Shown here: positions 7,413-15,823 of the stretch, one piece after another | How the letters are laid out: each line of letters opens with the position of its first letter | Position numbering within the stretch: the stretch's first letter is position 1 | Source: Levilactobacillus brevis | GTDB lineage: Bacteria; Bacillota; Bacilli; Lactobacillales; Lactobacillaceae | NCBI GenBank assembly: GCA_021383565.1 | Contig: CP079699.1 | Location: 682,001 to 746,000, forward strand | Length of the DNA: 64,000 nt | Direction: 5' to 3' | The notes under the pieces: model-generated | Told to the model about the DNA's origin: nothing | The model's database searches: none | The model's input: the letters and a program-made list of their open reading frames with translations, nothing else | Made by a program: the position numbers and the translations under genes

Positions 7413-10061
7413 ATGGCCAAGATCCCAATTTACCAACAACCTGTATCCACTATTTACCAGGCCCTACAGACGGATGATCACGGGCTGAGTGCCGCTACCG
7501 TGCAAGAACGATTGGCCCGAGACGGCAAGAACGCGTTGAATCAGCAGAAGACCACGTCACTGCTCCAGAAGTTCATCGCGCAATTCAAAGATTTCATGAT
7601 TATTGTCCTGCTGGTGGCGGCTCTGATCGCCGGCCTGACCGGGGAAGTTGTCGACGCCATCATCATCCTGATTGTGGTCGTCTTAAACGCCATCTTCGGG
7701 GTCTTCCAGGAGGCTAAGGCCGAGGAAGCCATCAACGCGCTAAAGGAAATGTCGGCACCCAACGCCACGGTTCGGCGGGACAACGTGGTCACGACCGTCA
7801 AGAGTGACGAGCTGGTGGTTGGTGATATCGTGTTGCTGGAAGCCGGGGACATTATCCCCGCCGATCTGCGGTTGACCGAGGTTGGTTCGCTTAAAGTCGA
7901 GGAGTCGGCGTTAACCGGGGAGTCCGTCCCGGTTGAGAAGCGTGATGACCGCCTGACGGCTAGCGACCTGGCCATCGGAGATCGGTCGAACATGGCGTTC
8001 ATGAATAGCAACGTCACCTATGGCCGGGCCACCGGAGTCGTCGTTGCCACGGGTATGCAGACCGAGGTGGGCCGCATCGCCGGGATGATCGAAGACGCCG
8101 ACGAGACGACCACGCCGTTGCAGGCTAACCTGACGCAACTCGGGAAGTCGTTGACCATTCTCATTCTGATCATTGCCGCCATCGTGTTTGTCATGGGGAT
8201 GTGGCGTCAGGCCGAAAGCCTGATTGACATGCTGCTGACGGCGATTTCCCTGGCCGTGGCCGCCATCCCCGAGGGCTTGCCCGCCATCGTGACCATTACG
8301 CTGGCGTTGGGGACCCAACGGATGGCCAAGCGCCACGCCATCGTCCGGAAGTTGCCGGCGGTGGAAACGCTTGGGAGCACCGATATCATTGCGTCCGACA
8401 AGACCGGGACGTTGACCCAAAACAAGATGACGGTAGAGAAGGTTTACCAAGACTTACGGTTGACCGATGCGCACACGGTGGACTTTGCGCGAGATAACCG
8501 GTTGGCGCAGACTATGATTTTGAGTAACGACACCAAGATGACCGACGAGGGTTTGGCGGGGGACCCAACGGAAACGGCGTTGGTCCAATACCAACTGGAC
8601 CGGCACTACCCGGTCGAGGACGTCCTGGGGACATTGCCACGGGTGGCCGAGATTCCCTTTGATTCCGAACGGAAATTAATGTCCACGATTCATCCGCTAG
8701 CCGCCGATCACTTTCTGGTTGCGGTCAAGGGGGCGCCGGATGAACTGCTGAAACGGGTCACACACTTAGCGCGGGATGGCCAAGTGGTCCCCCTGACCGA
8801 TACTGATCGACAGACCATCTTGACTACGAACCATGAAATGGCGACCCAAGCACTCCGGGTGCTGGCCTTTGCCTATCGGATTGTCGACGCGGTGCCGAAC
8901 GATCTGACCAGCGAACGGGTGGAAAATGAGCTGGTCTTCGCCGGCATGGTGGGGATGATTGACCCCGAACGGCCAGAGGTTGAGCAGGCCGTAGCCGATG
9001 CCAAGGCGGCCGGCATTCGACCGCTAATGATTACCGGGGACCATAAGGATACGGCCGCCGCCATTGCGACGCGGCTAGGCATCATGGAAAAAGACGATAC
9101 CGCCGCGGTCGTGACCGGGGCCGAACTCGACGAGATGGACGACGCCACTTTTGCCAAACGAGTGAAGGATTTTGCCGTCTACGCGCGAGTGGCGCCGGAA
9201 CACAAGGTCCGTATCGTCAACGCTTGGCAACAGCACGGTAAGGTCGTTGCCATGACTGGTGACGGGGTCAACGATGCGCCCGCATTGAAGGCCGCCGACA
9301 TCGGGATTGGGATGGGCATCACCGGGACCGAGGTTTCCAAGGGGGCCAGTGATATGGTGCTGGCTGACGATAACTTCTCCACGATTGTGGTTGCGGTCGA
9401 AGAGGGACGGAAGGTCTTTGCGAACATTCAAAAGGCCATCCAGTACCTATTGTCCGCCAACCTGGGGGAAGTTTTGACGCTCTTCATGATGACCATCCTG
9501 GGCTGGCAGATCTTGGCACCGGTGCACATCTTGTGGATTAACCTAGTGACCGATACGCTGCCGGCGATTGCCTTGGGGATTGAACCGATGGAGCGCAACA
9601 TTATGAAGCAGCCGCCACGGGGGCGTAAATCGAACTTCTTCTCGGGCGGGGTTTTCGGAGGAATTCTCTACCAGGGTCTGCTCGAAGGGGGCATCACGCT
9701 GTTCGTCTACTGGATGGCCATCACGTACCCCGTTCACCAGGCGGCCAACCTGGCCCACGCCGACGCCTTGACCATGGCCTTCGCCACGTTGGGACTGATT
9801 CAACTCTTCCATGCGTTTAACTCTAAGTCGATTCACGGGTCGATCTTTACGGTCGGTCTGTTCCGGAATAAGTTCTTCAACTGGGCGATCGTGATTGCCT
9901 TTGCCCTGTTGGCCATGACTATTCTGGTACCGGGCTTAAACAGCATGTTCCACGTGGCCGCCCTGAGCCTGTTCCAGTGGAGTATTGTCCTTGGCGCCTC
10001 ATTGATGATGATTGTGATTGTAGAAATCGTTAAGTTCTTCCAGCGACGCGTGGTAAAATAA
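7413..10061 (+). CDS. P2-type cation-transporting ATPase, probable Mn2+ (or Ca2+) exporter
   Basis: An 882-residue membrane pump that would use ATP to expel divalent cation. Visible motifs: TGES near residue 167 (actuator domain), PEGLPA near 285 in the fourth membrane helix, phosphorylation site SDKTGTLTQNK near 328, and MTGDGVNDAPALK near 614. PEGLPA and overall length place it in the SERCA/PMR1-like group. The upstream Mn2+-type riboswitch suggests a job like Lactococcus YoaB or pneumococcal MgtA, relieving manganese excess. Lactobacilli accumulate high Mn, so such a valve makes sense. It lies between ffh and rpsP, which are usually closer together. RBS AGGAGG is 9 bases before the ATG. 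Substrate is inferred, not proven by sequence. Confidence 0.9.
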   Translation: MAKIPIYQQPVSTIYQALQTDDHGLSAATVQERLARDGKNALNQQKTTSLLQKFIAQFKDFMIIVLLVAALIAGLTGEVVDAIIILIVVVLNAIFGVFQEAKAEEAINALKEMSAPNATVRRDNVVTTVKSDELVVGDIVLLEAGDIIPADLRLTEVGSLKVEESALTGESVPVEKRDDRLTASDLAIGDRSNMAFMNSNVTYGRATGVVVATGMQTEVGRIAGMIEDADETTTPLQANLTQLGKSLTILILIIAAIVFVMGMWRQAESLIDMLLTAISLAVAAIPEGLPAIVTITLALGTQRMAKRHAIVRKLPAVETLGSTDIIASDKTGTLTQNKMTVEKVYQDLRLTDAHTVDFARDNRLAQTMILSNDTKMTDEGLAGDPTETALVQYQLDRHYPVEDVLGTLPRVAEIPFDSERKLMSTIHPLAADHFLVAVKGAPDELLKRVTHLARDGQVVPLTDTDRQTILTTNHEMATQALRVLAFAYRIVDAVPNDLTSERVENELVFAGMVGMIDPERPEVEQAVADAKAAGIRPLMITGDHKDTAAAIATRLGIMEKDDTAAVVTGAELDEMDDATFAKRVKDFAVYARVAPEHKVRIVNAWQQHGKVVAMTGDGVNDAPALKAADIGIGMGITGTEVSKGASDMVLADDNFSTIVVAVEEGRKVFANIQKAIQYLLSANLGEVLTLFMMTILGWQILAPVHILWINLVTDTLPAIALGIEPMERNIMKQPPRGRKSNFFSGGVFGGILYQGLLEGGITLFVYWMAITYPVHQAANLAHADALTMAFATLGLIQLFHAFNSKSIHGSIFTVGLFRNKFFNWAIVIAFALLAMTILVPGLNSMFHVAALSLFQWSIVLGASLMMIVIVEIVKFFQRRVVK

Positions 10062-10090
10062 GCGTAATAGCTGGTTGACTGACCGAATTT

Positions 10091-10129
10091 AAAAATGGGG
10101 GTCGTTTACCTGAGCGACCGCCGTTTTTA
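10091..10129 (+). terminator. Terminator after the cation ATPase
   Basis: AAAAATGGGGGTCG pairs imperfectly with CGACCGCCGTTTTT. It separates the ATPase from the AAA+/VWA operon. Confidence 0.75.
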
Positions 10130-10162
10130 TTTATCAGACGATCATAGATTGGAGTGAAGGTC

Positions 10163-11344
10163 GTGGCATTGACGTATCAAGCCTGTTTACAGGCAACGAA
10201 TGTAATTCTAGCGAGTGGTAGCGTACCGACCATCGTGGGGGAAGCCGGAATTGGGAAGTCGGCGCTGGTCGCCGATCTGGCGCGTCAACGCGGAGCAAAG
10301 CTGTTCACCACGGTGGTTAGTTTAGTAGAAAAGGGGGATCTGGTGATTCCCGTGCCACCACTGACTAGCGACTCCTTCGTCCAGACGGCCAAATACGGGT
10401 CATTGGCCGATGTACAGTTCGGCTACTCCCACACGTTGGTTGCGATGATTCGCTACGCCGAGGCCCATCCGAACCAGGAAATTATCTGGTTTCTGGATGA
10501 ATTCAACCGCGGAACACAGGCGGTGCAGAGCGAACTGATGAATCTGGTCTTACAGCGGCAAATTAACACGTTGACGTTGCCAGAGCAGGTGCATTTAGTT
10601 CTGGCGGAAAATCCGGACGCTACCATGACCGGCTTCGAGCAGAGCCACTACGGCGTGACACCGGGAGATGCCGCGATTGCCGACCGGACAACTCGGCTGG
10701 TGCTGACGGCGGATGCGGATACGTGGCTGCAGTGGGCGACACAGTCGGTGGATGGCACGCCGCGGATTACGCCGCTGGTCACGGACTATTTGGCGGAGAA
10801 TCCCGCTGATTTACACGTGGTTGCGACGAATACCGCCACGGCGGACGATGACTTGCAACCCACCCCGCGGGCCTGGGTGCGCGTCTCGCAGGCACTGCGG
10901 GAATTAGACCGGCAACAGCTCTTCGGTCAAACGGCGGTCATGACGGCAATTATGCAGGGAAATTTGGGTATGACGGTCGGGACGGCGTTTGCCGGGTACG
11001 TCCAGGAACAGCGTCCGGGGCTAACCGTTGAACAGGCCTATCAAGAGGCCACGGCTCCGGCGACTTTTAAGACCCTTGCGCCGGCCCAGCAACAGCAGAT
11101 TTTACGCTTGTGTCTAGACGCTCAGGCAAACTGGCCGTTGACCACGGGAAGCTACGCGCAGCGGTTCAGTGAGCTGTTGGCGGGATGTCCCGCCGATGGT
11201 CAGTTTGCGATCGCCCAGGCGATGGCCGATACGCCCCAGTTGTTTGAACAACTCGCGGCGGTGACGGCTACGGCGCCGGGGGTGGCTCAACTGTACCAGC
11301 AACTCACGGCCATTGGCCAGCGTGGAAGTCAGATCGAGGTGTAG
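10163..11344 (+). CDS. MoxR-like AAA+ ATPase
   Basis: A 393-residue single-domain AAA+ protein. Walker A GEAGIGKSAL lies near residue 26 and Walker B IIWFLDEFNRG near 110, followed by sensor-type LVLAENPD. The C-terminal 200 residues are helical and poorly conserved to my eye. MoxR-type ATPases are chaperones that work with a VWA-domain partner, which is the next gene. I chose GTG at 10163 because GGAG (10151-10154) is 8 bases before it; a GTG at 10154 would overlap that site. The gap to the partner is 3 bases. Target and pathway are unknown. Confidence 0.88.
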   Translation: MALTYQACLQATNVILASGSVPTIVGEAGIGKSALVADLARQRGAKLFTTVVSLVEKGDLVIPVPPLTSDSFVQTAKYGSLADVQFGYSHTLVAMIRYAEAHPNQEIIWFLDEFNRGTQAVQSELMNLVLQRQINTLTLPEQVHLVLAENPDATMTGFEQSHYGVTPGDAAIADRTTRLVLTADADTWLQWATQSVDGTPRITPLVTDYLAENPADLHVVATNTATADDDLQPTPRAWVRVSQALRELDRQQLFGQTAVMTAIMQGNLGMTVGTAFAGYVQEQRPGLTVEQAYQEATAPATFKTLAPAQQQQILRLCLDAQANWPLTTGSYAQRFSELLAGCPADGQFAIAQAMADTPQLFEQLAAVTATAPGVAQLYQQLTAIGQRGSQIEV

Positions 11345-11347
11345 GGG

Positions 11348-12700
11348 ATGACGAGTTTAACGCAGGATCTAAAACGCATTGCCACGGCAGCCCCGGCACA
11401 ACAGGCGGTGACAACCCAGCGGGCCTACCAAAATGCCGTGATGTATCTTTTACAGACCGATCCCTTCTACGGCCGGGTGCTTAGCCAACTGGCCGTAGAA
11501 ATCGGCACGGACCGCTCGCCGTTGAGCTTGCGGCCCACGGCAACGGACTGGCGACTCCGGTTGACGCCGCAAGCCATTAGTCAACAACAGTGGACGGGGG
11601 CTCAGTGGCTAGCCATGTTGCGGCATACGGTCTTACATCTGTTGTGGCAGCACCCGCAGCGCTACGCCACAGCACTCAAGACGCCGGCTCAGGCCGGACT
11701 GGTACGCTGGGCGACCGATGCGGCCGTCAACGACTATCTGACGGATCTTCCGGCTACGGCGATTACCAGTCAAAAGCTCCAGCAGTTAATCGGACAGCCG
11801 GTTTTACGCCAACAGGATTCGGCCGTGTATTTCCGCCAATTACGCGCGTGGCAAGCCCGCCACAAGCAGGCGGCTAAGGATCTTCCGGTTGGTGGCCCGG
11901 CCAATCCGGGGGCTGCGGTGGCCCGGCGCCGGGGGGACTCGGGTACTGAGCCCAGTGCCCTAGACGGCCATACGGCGTGGCAGCAGGCCGATGCGACCGC
12001 GGCGGCTAATCGAGAGCGGTGGCGCAAGCAGCTCTTCCAGCGAACGGCCGATTCCCTGACGGCTAAGCAACGCGGGACCTTACCGGGGACCATGCAGGCC
12101 GCACTGACGCCGACGATTGCGGAACACCCCTTGGATTGGCGTCAGTTGCTCAAGCGCGGTCTGGGCCAGGTACCAGCGGGGCGACAGCCGGCATTTGGTC
12201 GTTTTAATCGACGTCAACCCGCGCGCATGGAATTGCCGGGACAGATTGTGCAGACCTGGCAAGAAATTTCTGTGTTCGTGGACGAGTCGGGTTCGATGGG
12301 CAACCGGGAGATTAGCTACCTCCTCGGGCAATTGGCCACGTTATTGGTCGTTTATCCCGCGCAGGTGACTGTTTATCCGTTTGATACGGTCGTGGACCCT
12401 AAACGGCGCTTTAGTCTCCAGCGGCGGCCCCAGCACCTGATACGCACGGGTGGTGGAGGTACCCGGTTTCAAGCCGTCTTCGATGCGCTCCCACGGTTGT
12501 TACGGGGGGCCACCGGACAGCTGGTGCTCATCTTGACGGACGGTTACGGCGAACAACGGGTCCAACCGACGTTACCGGTCCCCGTGATCTGGCTACTGAC
12601 CAGTCCAGAGACGGCCTTTTCGGTGAAACACGCACCGGGAACGGTCGTGAGCCTAGCGACCGATCCGCAATGGCGGGCGATAAGGAGGCAAGAGTCATGA
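11348..12700 (+). CDS. DUF2201-type protein: degenerate metallopeptidase domain plus VWA-like domain
   Basis: A 450-residue partner of the preceding AAA+ ATPase. The N-terminal half carries RHTVLHLLWQHPQR near residue 91. It keeps the HxxxHxxxxH spacing of DUF2201 putative metallopeptidases but has Thr where the catalytic Glu of HExxH should be. A linker rich in Ala, Gly and Arg follows (about 170-225). The C-terminal half has the metal-ion-dependent adhesion site DESGSMG near residue 311, then GGGGTRF and LILTDGYGEQ, as in VWA-like domains. It is probably a target-binding adaptor rather than an active protease. Its stop overlaps the start of the next gene (ATGA). Confidence 0.82.
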   Translation: MTSLTQDLKRIATAAPAQQAVTTQRAYQNAVMYLLQTDPFYGRVLSQLAVEIGTDRSPLSLRPTATDWRLRLTPQAISQQQWTGAQWLAMLRHTVLHLLWQHPQRYATALKTPAQAGLVRWATDAAVNDYLTDLPATAITSQKLQQLIGQPVLRQQDSAVYFRQLRAWQARHKQAAKDLPVGGPANPGAAVARRRGDSGTEPSALDGHTAWQQADATAAANRERWRKQLFQRTADSLTAKQRGTLPGTMQAALTPTIAEHPLDWRQLLKRGLGQVPAGRQPAFGRFNRRQPARMELPGQIVQTWQEISVFVDESGSMGNREISYLLGQLATLLVVYPAQVTVYPFDTVVDPKRRFSLQRRPQHLIRTGGGGTRFQAVFDALPRLLRGATGQLVLILTDGYGEQRVQPTLPVPVIWLLTSPETAFSVKHAPGTVVSLATDPQWRAIRRQES

Positions 12701-12993
12701 CACAACAATTAACGGCCGACGAGCTTAGGGCGCTGATTAAACAAACGGCGGCTTATCGTAATGCCCAAGCCATTCTGGCCAACGAGTGGGGGAGCCGGGC
12801 GATGGAAAATCCGCTGTTTCAGGCACCAATCACCGTAGCCGACCTGCGTTTTGCTCAGGATTTGCAGGAAGCGGGGGTCAGTAAGGTTAAATTAGACTTC
12901 ACCGATTACGGGGCCGTTCAACGCTGGATTGCCGCGAATCAGCAGTTTTTAACTGCGGATGATCGGGCCTGGTTACAGCGTCCTTTTGAATAA
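12697..12993 (+). CDS. Small hypothetical protein of the AAA+/VWA operon
   Basis: A 98-residue soluble protein beginning MTQQLTADELRALIKQ, mostly helical, with no motif I recognise. The ATG overlaps the stop of the VWA gene, and AAGGAGG lies 9 bases upstream, so it is translationally coupled and is part of the same three-gene operon. An earlier in-frame ATG at 12670 lies inside the VWA gene and lacks a binding site. It may be a substrate or regulator of the AAA+/VWA pair; that is inference from position only. Confidence 0.8.
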   Translation: MTQQLTADELRALIKQTAAYRNAQAILANEWGSRAMENPLFQAPITVADLRFAQDLQEAGVSKVKLDFTDYGAVQRWIAANQQFLTADDRAWLQRPFE

Positions 12994-13017
12994 TTTCGAG
13001 GTGTAAAGAAAAAACCC

Positions 13018-13046
13018 TTTACATCATATCCAGAAACTGGTATATT
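13018..13046 (+). promoter_or_regulatory. Promoter of rpsP-khpA
   Basis: TTTACA (13018-13023), a 17-base spacer and TATATT (13041-13046). The -35 box lies in the 3' arm of a small inverted repeat, TGTAAAG (13002-13008) with CTTTACA (13017-13023), which may be a coincidence or a regulatory site. Confidence 0.75.
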
Positions 13047-13080
13047 ATTACACGTTGAAAGAAATACAGGAGGTGTCTAC

Positions 13081-13356
13081 ATGTCAGTTAAGATTCGTTT
13101 AAAGCGGATGGGCTCTAAGAAGCGTCCATTCTACCGGATTGTGGTTGCCGACTCACGGAGTCCTCGTGATGGCCGTTTCATCGAACAAGTCGGAACGTAC
13201 AATCCAGTTACCCAACCTGCTTCAATTACGTTGAAGGAAGAATCTATCATGAACTGGTTGAACAACGGTGCTCAACCTTCAGATACGGTTAAGACTTTAC
13301 TCTCCAACGCTGGTATCATGAAGCAATACCACGAAGCTAAATACACTAAAAAGTAG
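13081..13356 (+). CDS. rpsP: 30S ribosomal protein S16
   Basis: A 91-residue protein starting [20 protein letters not shown], the classic S16 N-terminus, which helps assemble the 16S rRNA 5' domain. Length matches Bacillus S16. AGGAGG lies 8 bases before the ATG. The gene is followed after 9 bases by khpA, the standard order. Confidence 0.98.
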   Translation: MSVKIRLKRMGSKKRPFYRIVVADSRSPRDGRFIEQVGTYNPVTQPASITLKEESIMNWLNNGAQPSDTVKTLLSNAGIMKQYHEAKYTKK

Positions 13357-13365
13357 TGATTAGCC

Positions 13366-13626
13366 ATGACCGATTTTAAGGCATTAATTCTAGCAATTGT
13401 TAGCCCACTCGTGGAACATCCCGAAGCGTTGGTGATTACACCAGCGGAGACGGACCGGTTCTATGAATATCGGTTAACCGTTCATCCGGACGATATCGGG
13501 CGGGTGATCGGTAAACAAGGCCGCGTGGCGCAGGCGATTCGTACGATCGTCTACAGCGTTCGCGTTCAAGGCAATAAACGGGTACGACTCATCATTGATG
13601 ACCGCCCGACAAAGACTCTCGAGTGA
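13366..13626 (+). CDS. khpA: KH-domain RNA-binding protein KhpA (YlqC)
   Basis: An 86-residue single KH-domain protein. The GxxG loop is visible in GRVIGKQGRVAQAIRTIV at about residues 45-62. KhpA forms a complex with KhpB (Jag/EloR) that binds RNA and affects cell elongation and division in pneumococcus and lactobacilli. It sits between rpsP and rimM in the conserved cluster, but here an IS30 element begins about 28 bases after its stop, and a further 525 bases separate that element from rimM. Confidence 0.95.
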   Translation: MTDFKALILAIVSPLVEHPEALVITPAETDRFYEYRLTVHPDDIGRVIGKQGRVAQAIRTIVYSVRVQGNKRVRLIIDDRPTKTLE

Positions 13627-13653
13627 GGCGGCAACGTTTCCTCGAGTTTTTTT
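13619..13653 (+). terminator. Hairpin and T tract at the end of khpA, abutting IS30 copy 2
   Basis: CTCGAG (13619-13624) pairs with CTCGAG (13641-13646), followed by TTTTTTT. The 5' arm overlaps the khpA stop codon. The IS30 copy begins right after. As with copy 1, some of the T's could belong to the element. Confidence 0.45.
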
Positions 13654-14777
13654 GTACGACGAATTTACAATTGAAGTGCAACAAGTAAGAAGATAAAAAA
13701 GGAACTCATAGCCTGAGTCCTGTAAAATGAAGTCACCACAACAATCATTTAAAGGAGATTTTAGGCTATGAGTTCGTACAAACATCTTACCTTAAAAGAC
13801 CGAGAATGCATACTGTTAGGCGTCACTTTAAACGATAGCTATCAAGTTATTGCGGAGAAAATTGGCTGTTCTAAAGCCACTGTATCACGTGAAGTTACAC
13901 GCAATGGCGGTCGTGATGCATACTCAGCTGTCAAAGCACAAGAGAGCTACCAAAGGCGCCGACTGAAGAGCCGCCGTCCTAGACTCCTAACTGACCTGAA
14001 ATTACGAGATTTTGTCCTTCGCTGCATCGTTCAATACCAATGGTCTCCCGAACAAATCTCAGGGCGTTTACTTCACGAAAATAGTGGATGGCGAATTAGT
14101 TACAACACCATTTATCGCGGAATTGAACGTGATAATTTGGGAATTAAACGTAAGAGTCGTGGCGCTCGTGGTTTTGCCCGTAAACTCCGCCATCGTGGCA
14201 AAACTCGCAAGGTCAAAGGAACAATCAATGAACGACGGGGGCGGTTTAATGATGTTCCTTCAGTCCATGAGCGGCCAGTGTCGTGTGATAACCGGAGCTG
14301 GTTTGGCCATTGGGAAGGTGACACCGTTCGAGGTAAGACTGGACGTTCAGCTTTAGTTACGTTGGTGGACCGTAAATCACGTTACTTACTATCTCAACGA
14401 GTTTCCAAAGTAAACGCCAAGAACGTTACACAAGCTATGATTGACTTATTGCATACTGTGACGCCCAAACGAGTTCGTACGCTTACGCCGGATCGTGGGA
14501 CTGAATTCGCAAGATATCGTGAAGTTAGTCAAGAGCTAGGTATTCCGGTCTATTTTCCAGATCCACACGCACCACAGCAACGGGGAACTAACGAGAATAC
14601 AAATGGTCTTATTCGTGAGTATTTCCCAAAAGGAACTGATTTAGATCAACTCACTGACCAAGATATTTGTCAGTTCATTGAAACATTAAATAACCGACCA
14701 CGTAAGGTCTTAGGCTGGAAGAGTCCATCAGAAATTTTCTTTGGAATAAAGTTGCGCTTGACTTGACAATTCGTCAC
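13654..14777 (+). mobile_element. IS30-family insertion sequence, copy 2
   Basis: Essentially identical to copy 1 at an offset of 9,730 bases, including terminal repeats and the inverted repeat that covers the transposase start (13702-13714 with 13763-13775). It separates khpA from rimM in the same orientation as both genes. Confidence 0.92.
13768..14766 (+). CDS. IS30-family transposase (copy 2)
   Basis: 332 residues, with the same helix-turn-helix and DDE motifs as the copy at 4038-5036. The only coding difference I see is G at 14524, giving Val in place of Ile. The frame is complete and probably active. The start codon is inside a potential 13-bp stem, so efficient translation may require a transcript starting within the element. 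Confidence 0.97.
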   Translation: MSSYKHLTLKDRECILLGVTLNDSYQVIAEKIGCSKATVSREVTRNGGRDAYSAVKAQESYQRRRLKSRRPRLLTDLKLRDFVLRCIVQYQWSPEQISGRLLHENSGWRISYNTIYRGIERDNLGIKRKSRGARGFARKLRHRGKTRKVKGTINERRGRFNDVPSVHERPVSCDNRSWFGHWEGDTVRGKTGRSALVTLVDRKSRYLLSQRVSKVNAKNVTQAMIDLLHTVTPKRVRTLTPDRGTEFARYREVSQELGIPVYFPDPHAPQQRGTNENTNGLIREYFPKGTDLDQLTDQDICQFIETLNNRPRKVLGWKSPSEIFFGIKLRLT

Positions 14778-14797
14778 CAATAAAATGGTTTCTTTCC

Positions 14798-14960
14798 GTT
14801 GCCGCCTTGCCGTTCGCAAAATATGAGCTGGAACGCGGTGGGGACGCGTCGAGCCTGAGGAGCGGTCTTGACGCTCGCTTGGAACCACCAAAGTCCGGTG
14901 TTTCCAAGTCGCCATTCTCTAAGAAAAACACTTAGAAAATCCCACGGCTGAGTAGTGGAT
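14798..14960 (-). repeat. Structured dispersed repeat, copy C1
   Basis: Read on the minus strand, this copy has CTCAGCCGTGGGA, hairpin P3 (arms 14914-14923 and 14931-14940, loop TGTTTTT), hairpin P4 (CTTGGAA with TTCCAAG plus CACC with GGTG; 14878-14908), TCCCCACCGCGTTCCAG and the end GCGAACGGCAAGGCGG (14801-14817). The P3 and P4 stems differ from those of other copies but still pair. Confidence 0.75.
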
Positions 14961-15079
14961 ATCCATTCTATTGAATGCGCCTCACACGAGTGACTGTAAG
15001 CGTGGTGGGACTGACCACCTCGCCGGAGGAGGCCAGTAATGGAGCCAGCCGTGACAACGGTGTTAGCTGGCGTTCTTGG

Positions 15080-15215
15080 CCAGCTTAGACCGTGGGACGA
15101 CTTGGGAGACTTACGGGGTGTGTAAGGCTTCCAAGCGAGGCGGAAGCCCGTTCTTTGGCTGAATCCGGTCCCCACAGCAGGCGGAATTGCTGGCTGCCGC
15201 AGGCCACGTTGTGGG
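15080..15215 (+). repeat. Structured dispersed repeat, copy C2 (partial, inverted relative to C1)
   Basis: CCGTGGGA (15090-15097) and TCCCCAC (15169-15174 region) form the P2 stem. Hairpin P4 is CTTGGGAGACTTAC (15101-15114) with GTAAGGCTTCCAAG (15122-15135). Hairpin P3 is missing. It shares CTGGC.GCCGCAG near 15190-15201 with sequence beside copy D (41259-41270). The stretch between C1 and C2 and on to rimM shows no gene. Confidence 0.6.
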
Positions 15216-15304
15216 TAAGGCGGATGTACAACTACAGTTGCCAGAACAACACACCATTTAAATGAAGTAAACAAAAAAAGTTAAAGAACAAGGAGGCCAG
15301 TCAG

Positions 15305-15823
15305 ATGGCATATTACACAGTCGGGACCATCGTCAACACGCACGGCATCAAAGGGGAAGTTCGCGTGGTCGCCATCACCGATTTTCCAGAGAGTCGGTTT
15401 GCGGTCGGTTCCACGCTCTACGCCTTTCAAAAGGGACAGAGCCAGCCGGTTAAGCTCACGGTCGCTTCCGAACGGCCCCATAAGAACTTCTATCTATTGA
15501 GTTTTGCGGGTAAGCCGTCGATTAACGATGTGGAAATCTATAAGCAGAGCACGCTGAAGGTCACCGATGACCAGTTGAAAGACGACCAACTCCAACCCGG
15601 TGAATATTACTATCATCAGATTGTCGGCTTGGACGTCGTGACCGAAGACGGCGAGAAGCTGGGAACGATTAAAGAAATCTTGTCGCCGGGCGCCAACGAC
15701 GTGTGGGTCGTCGACCGGCCGGGTAAGGACGACTTGCTCTTGCCCAAGATTGACCAAGTCGTCAAAAACGTTGATCTGGACCAGCACCAGGTCACGGTAG
15801 AATTGATGGAGGGACTCGAGTAA
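15305..15823 (+). CDS. rimM: Ribosome maturation factor RimM
   Basis: A 172-residue 16S rRNA processing protein that binds S19 and helps the 30S head mature. The N-terminal beta-barrel starts [19 protein letters not shown], and the C-terminal PRC barrel (about 95-170) contains [13 protein letters not shown] and a [17 protein letters not shown] segment. AAGGAGG lies upstream at normal spacing. The stop overlaps the trmD start (TAATG). Confidence 0.97.
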   Translation: MAYYTVGTIVNTHGIKGEVRVVAITDFPESRFAVGSTLYAFQKGQSQPVKLTVASERPHKNFYLLSFAGKPSINDVEIYKQSTLKVTDDQLKDDQLQPGEYYYHQIVGLDVVTEDGEKLGTIKEILSPGANDVWVVDRPGKDDLLLPKIDQVVKNVDLDQHQVTVELMEGLE

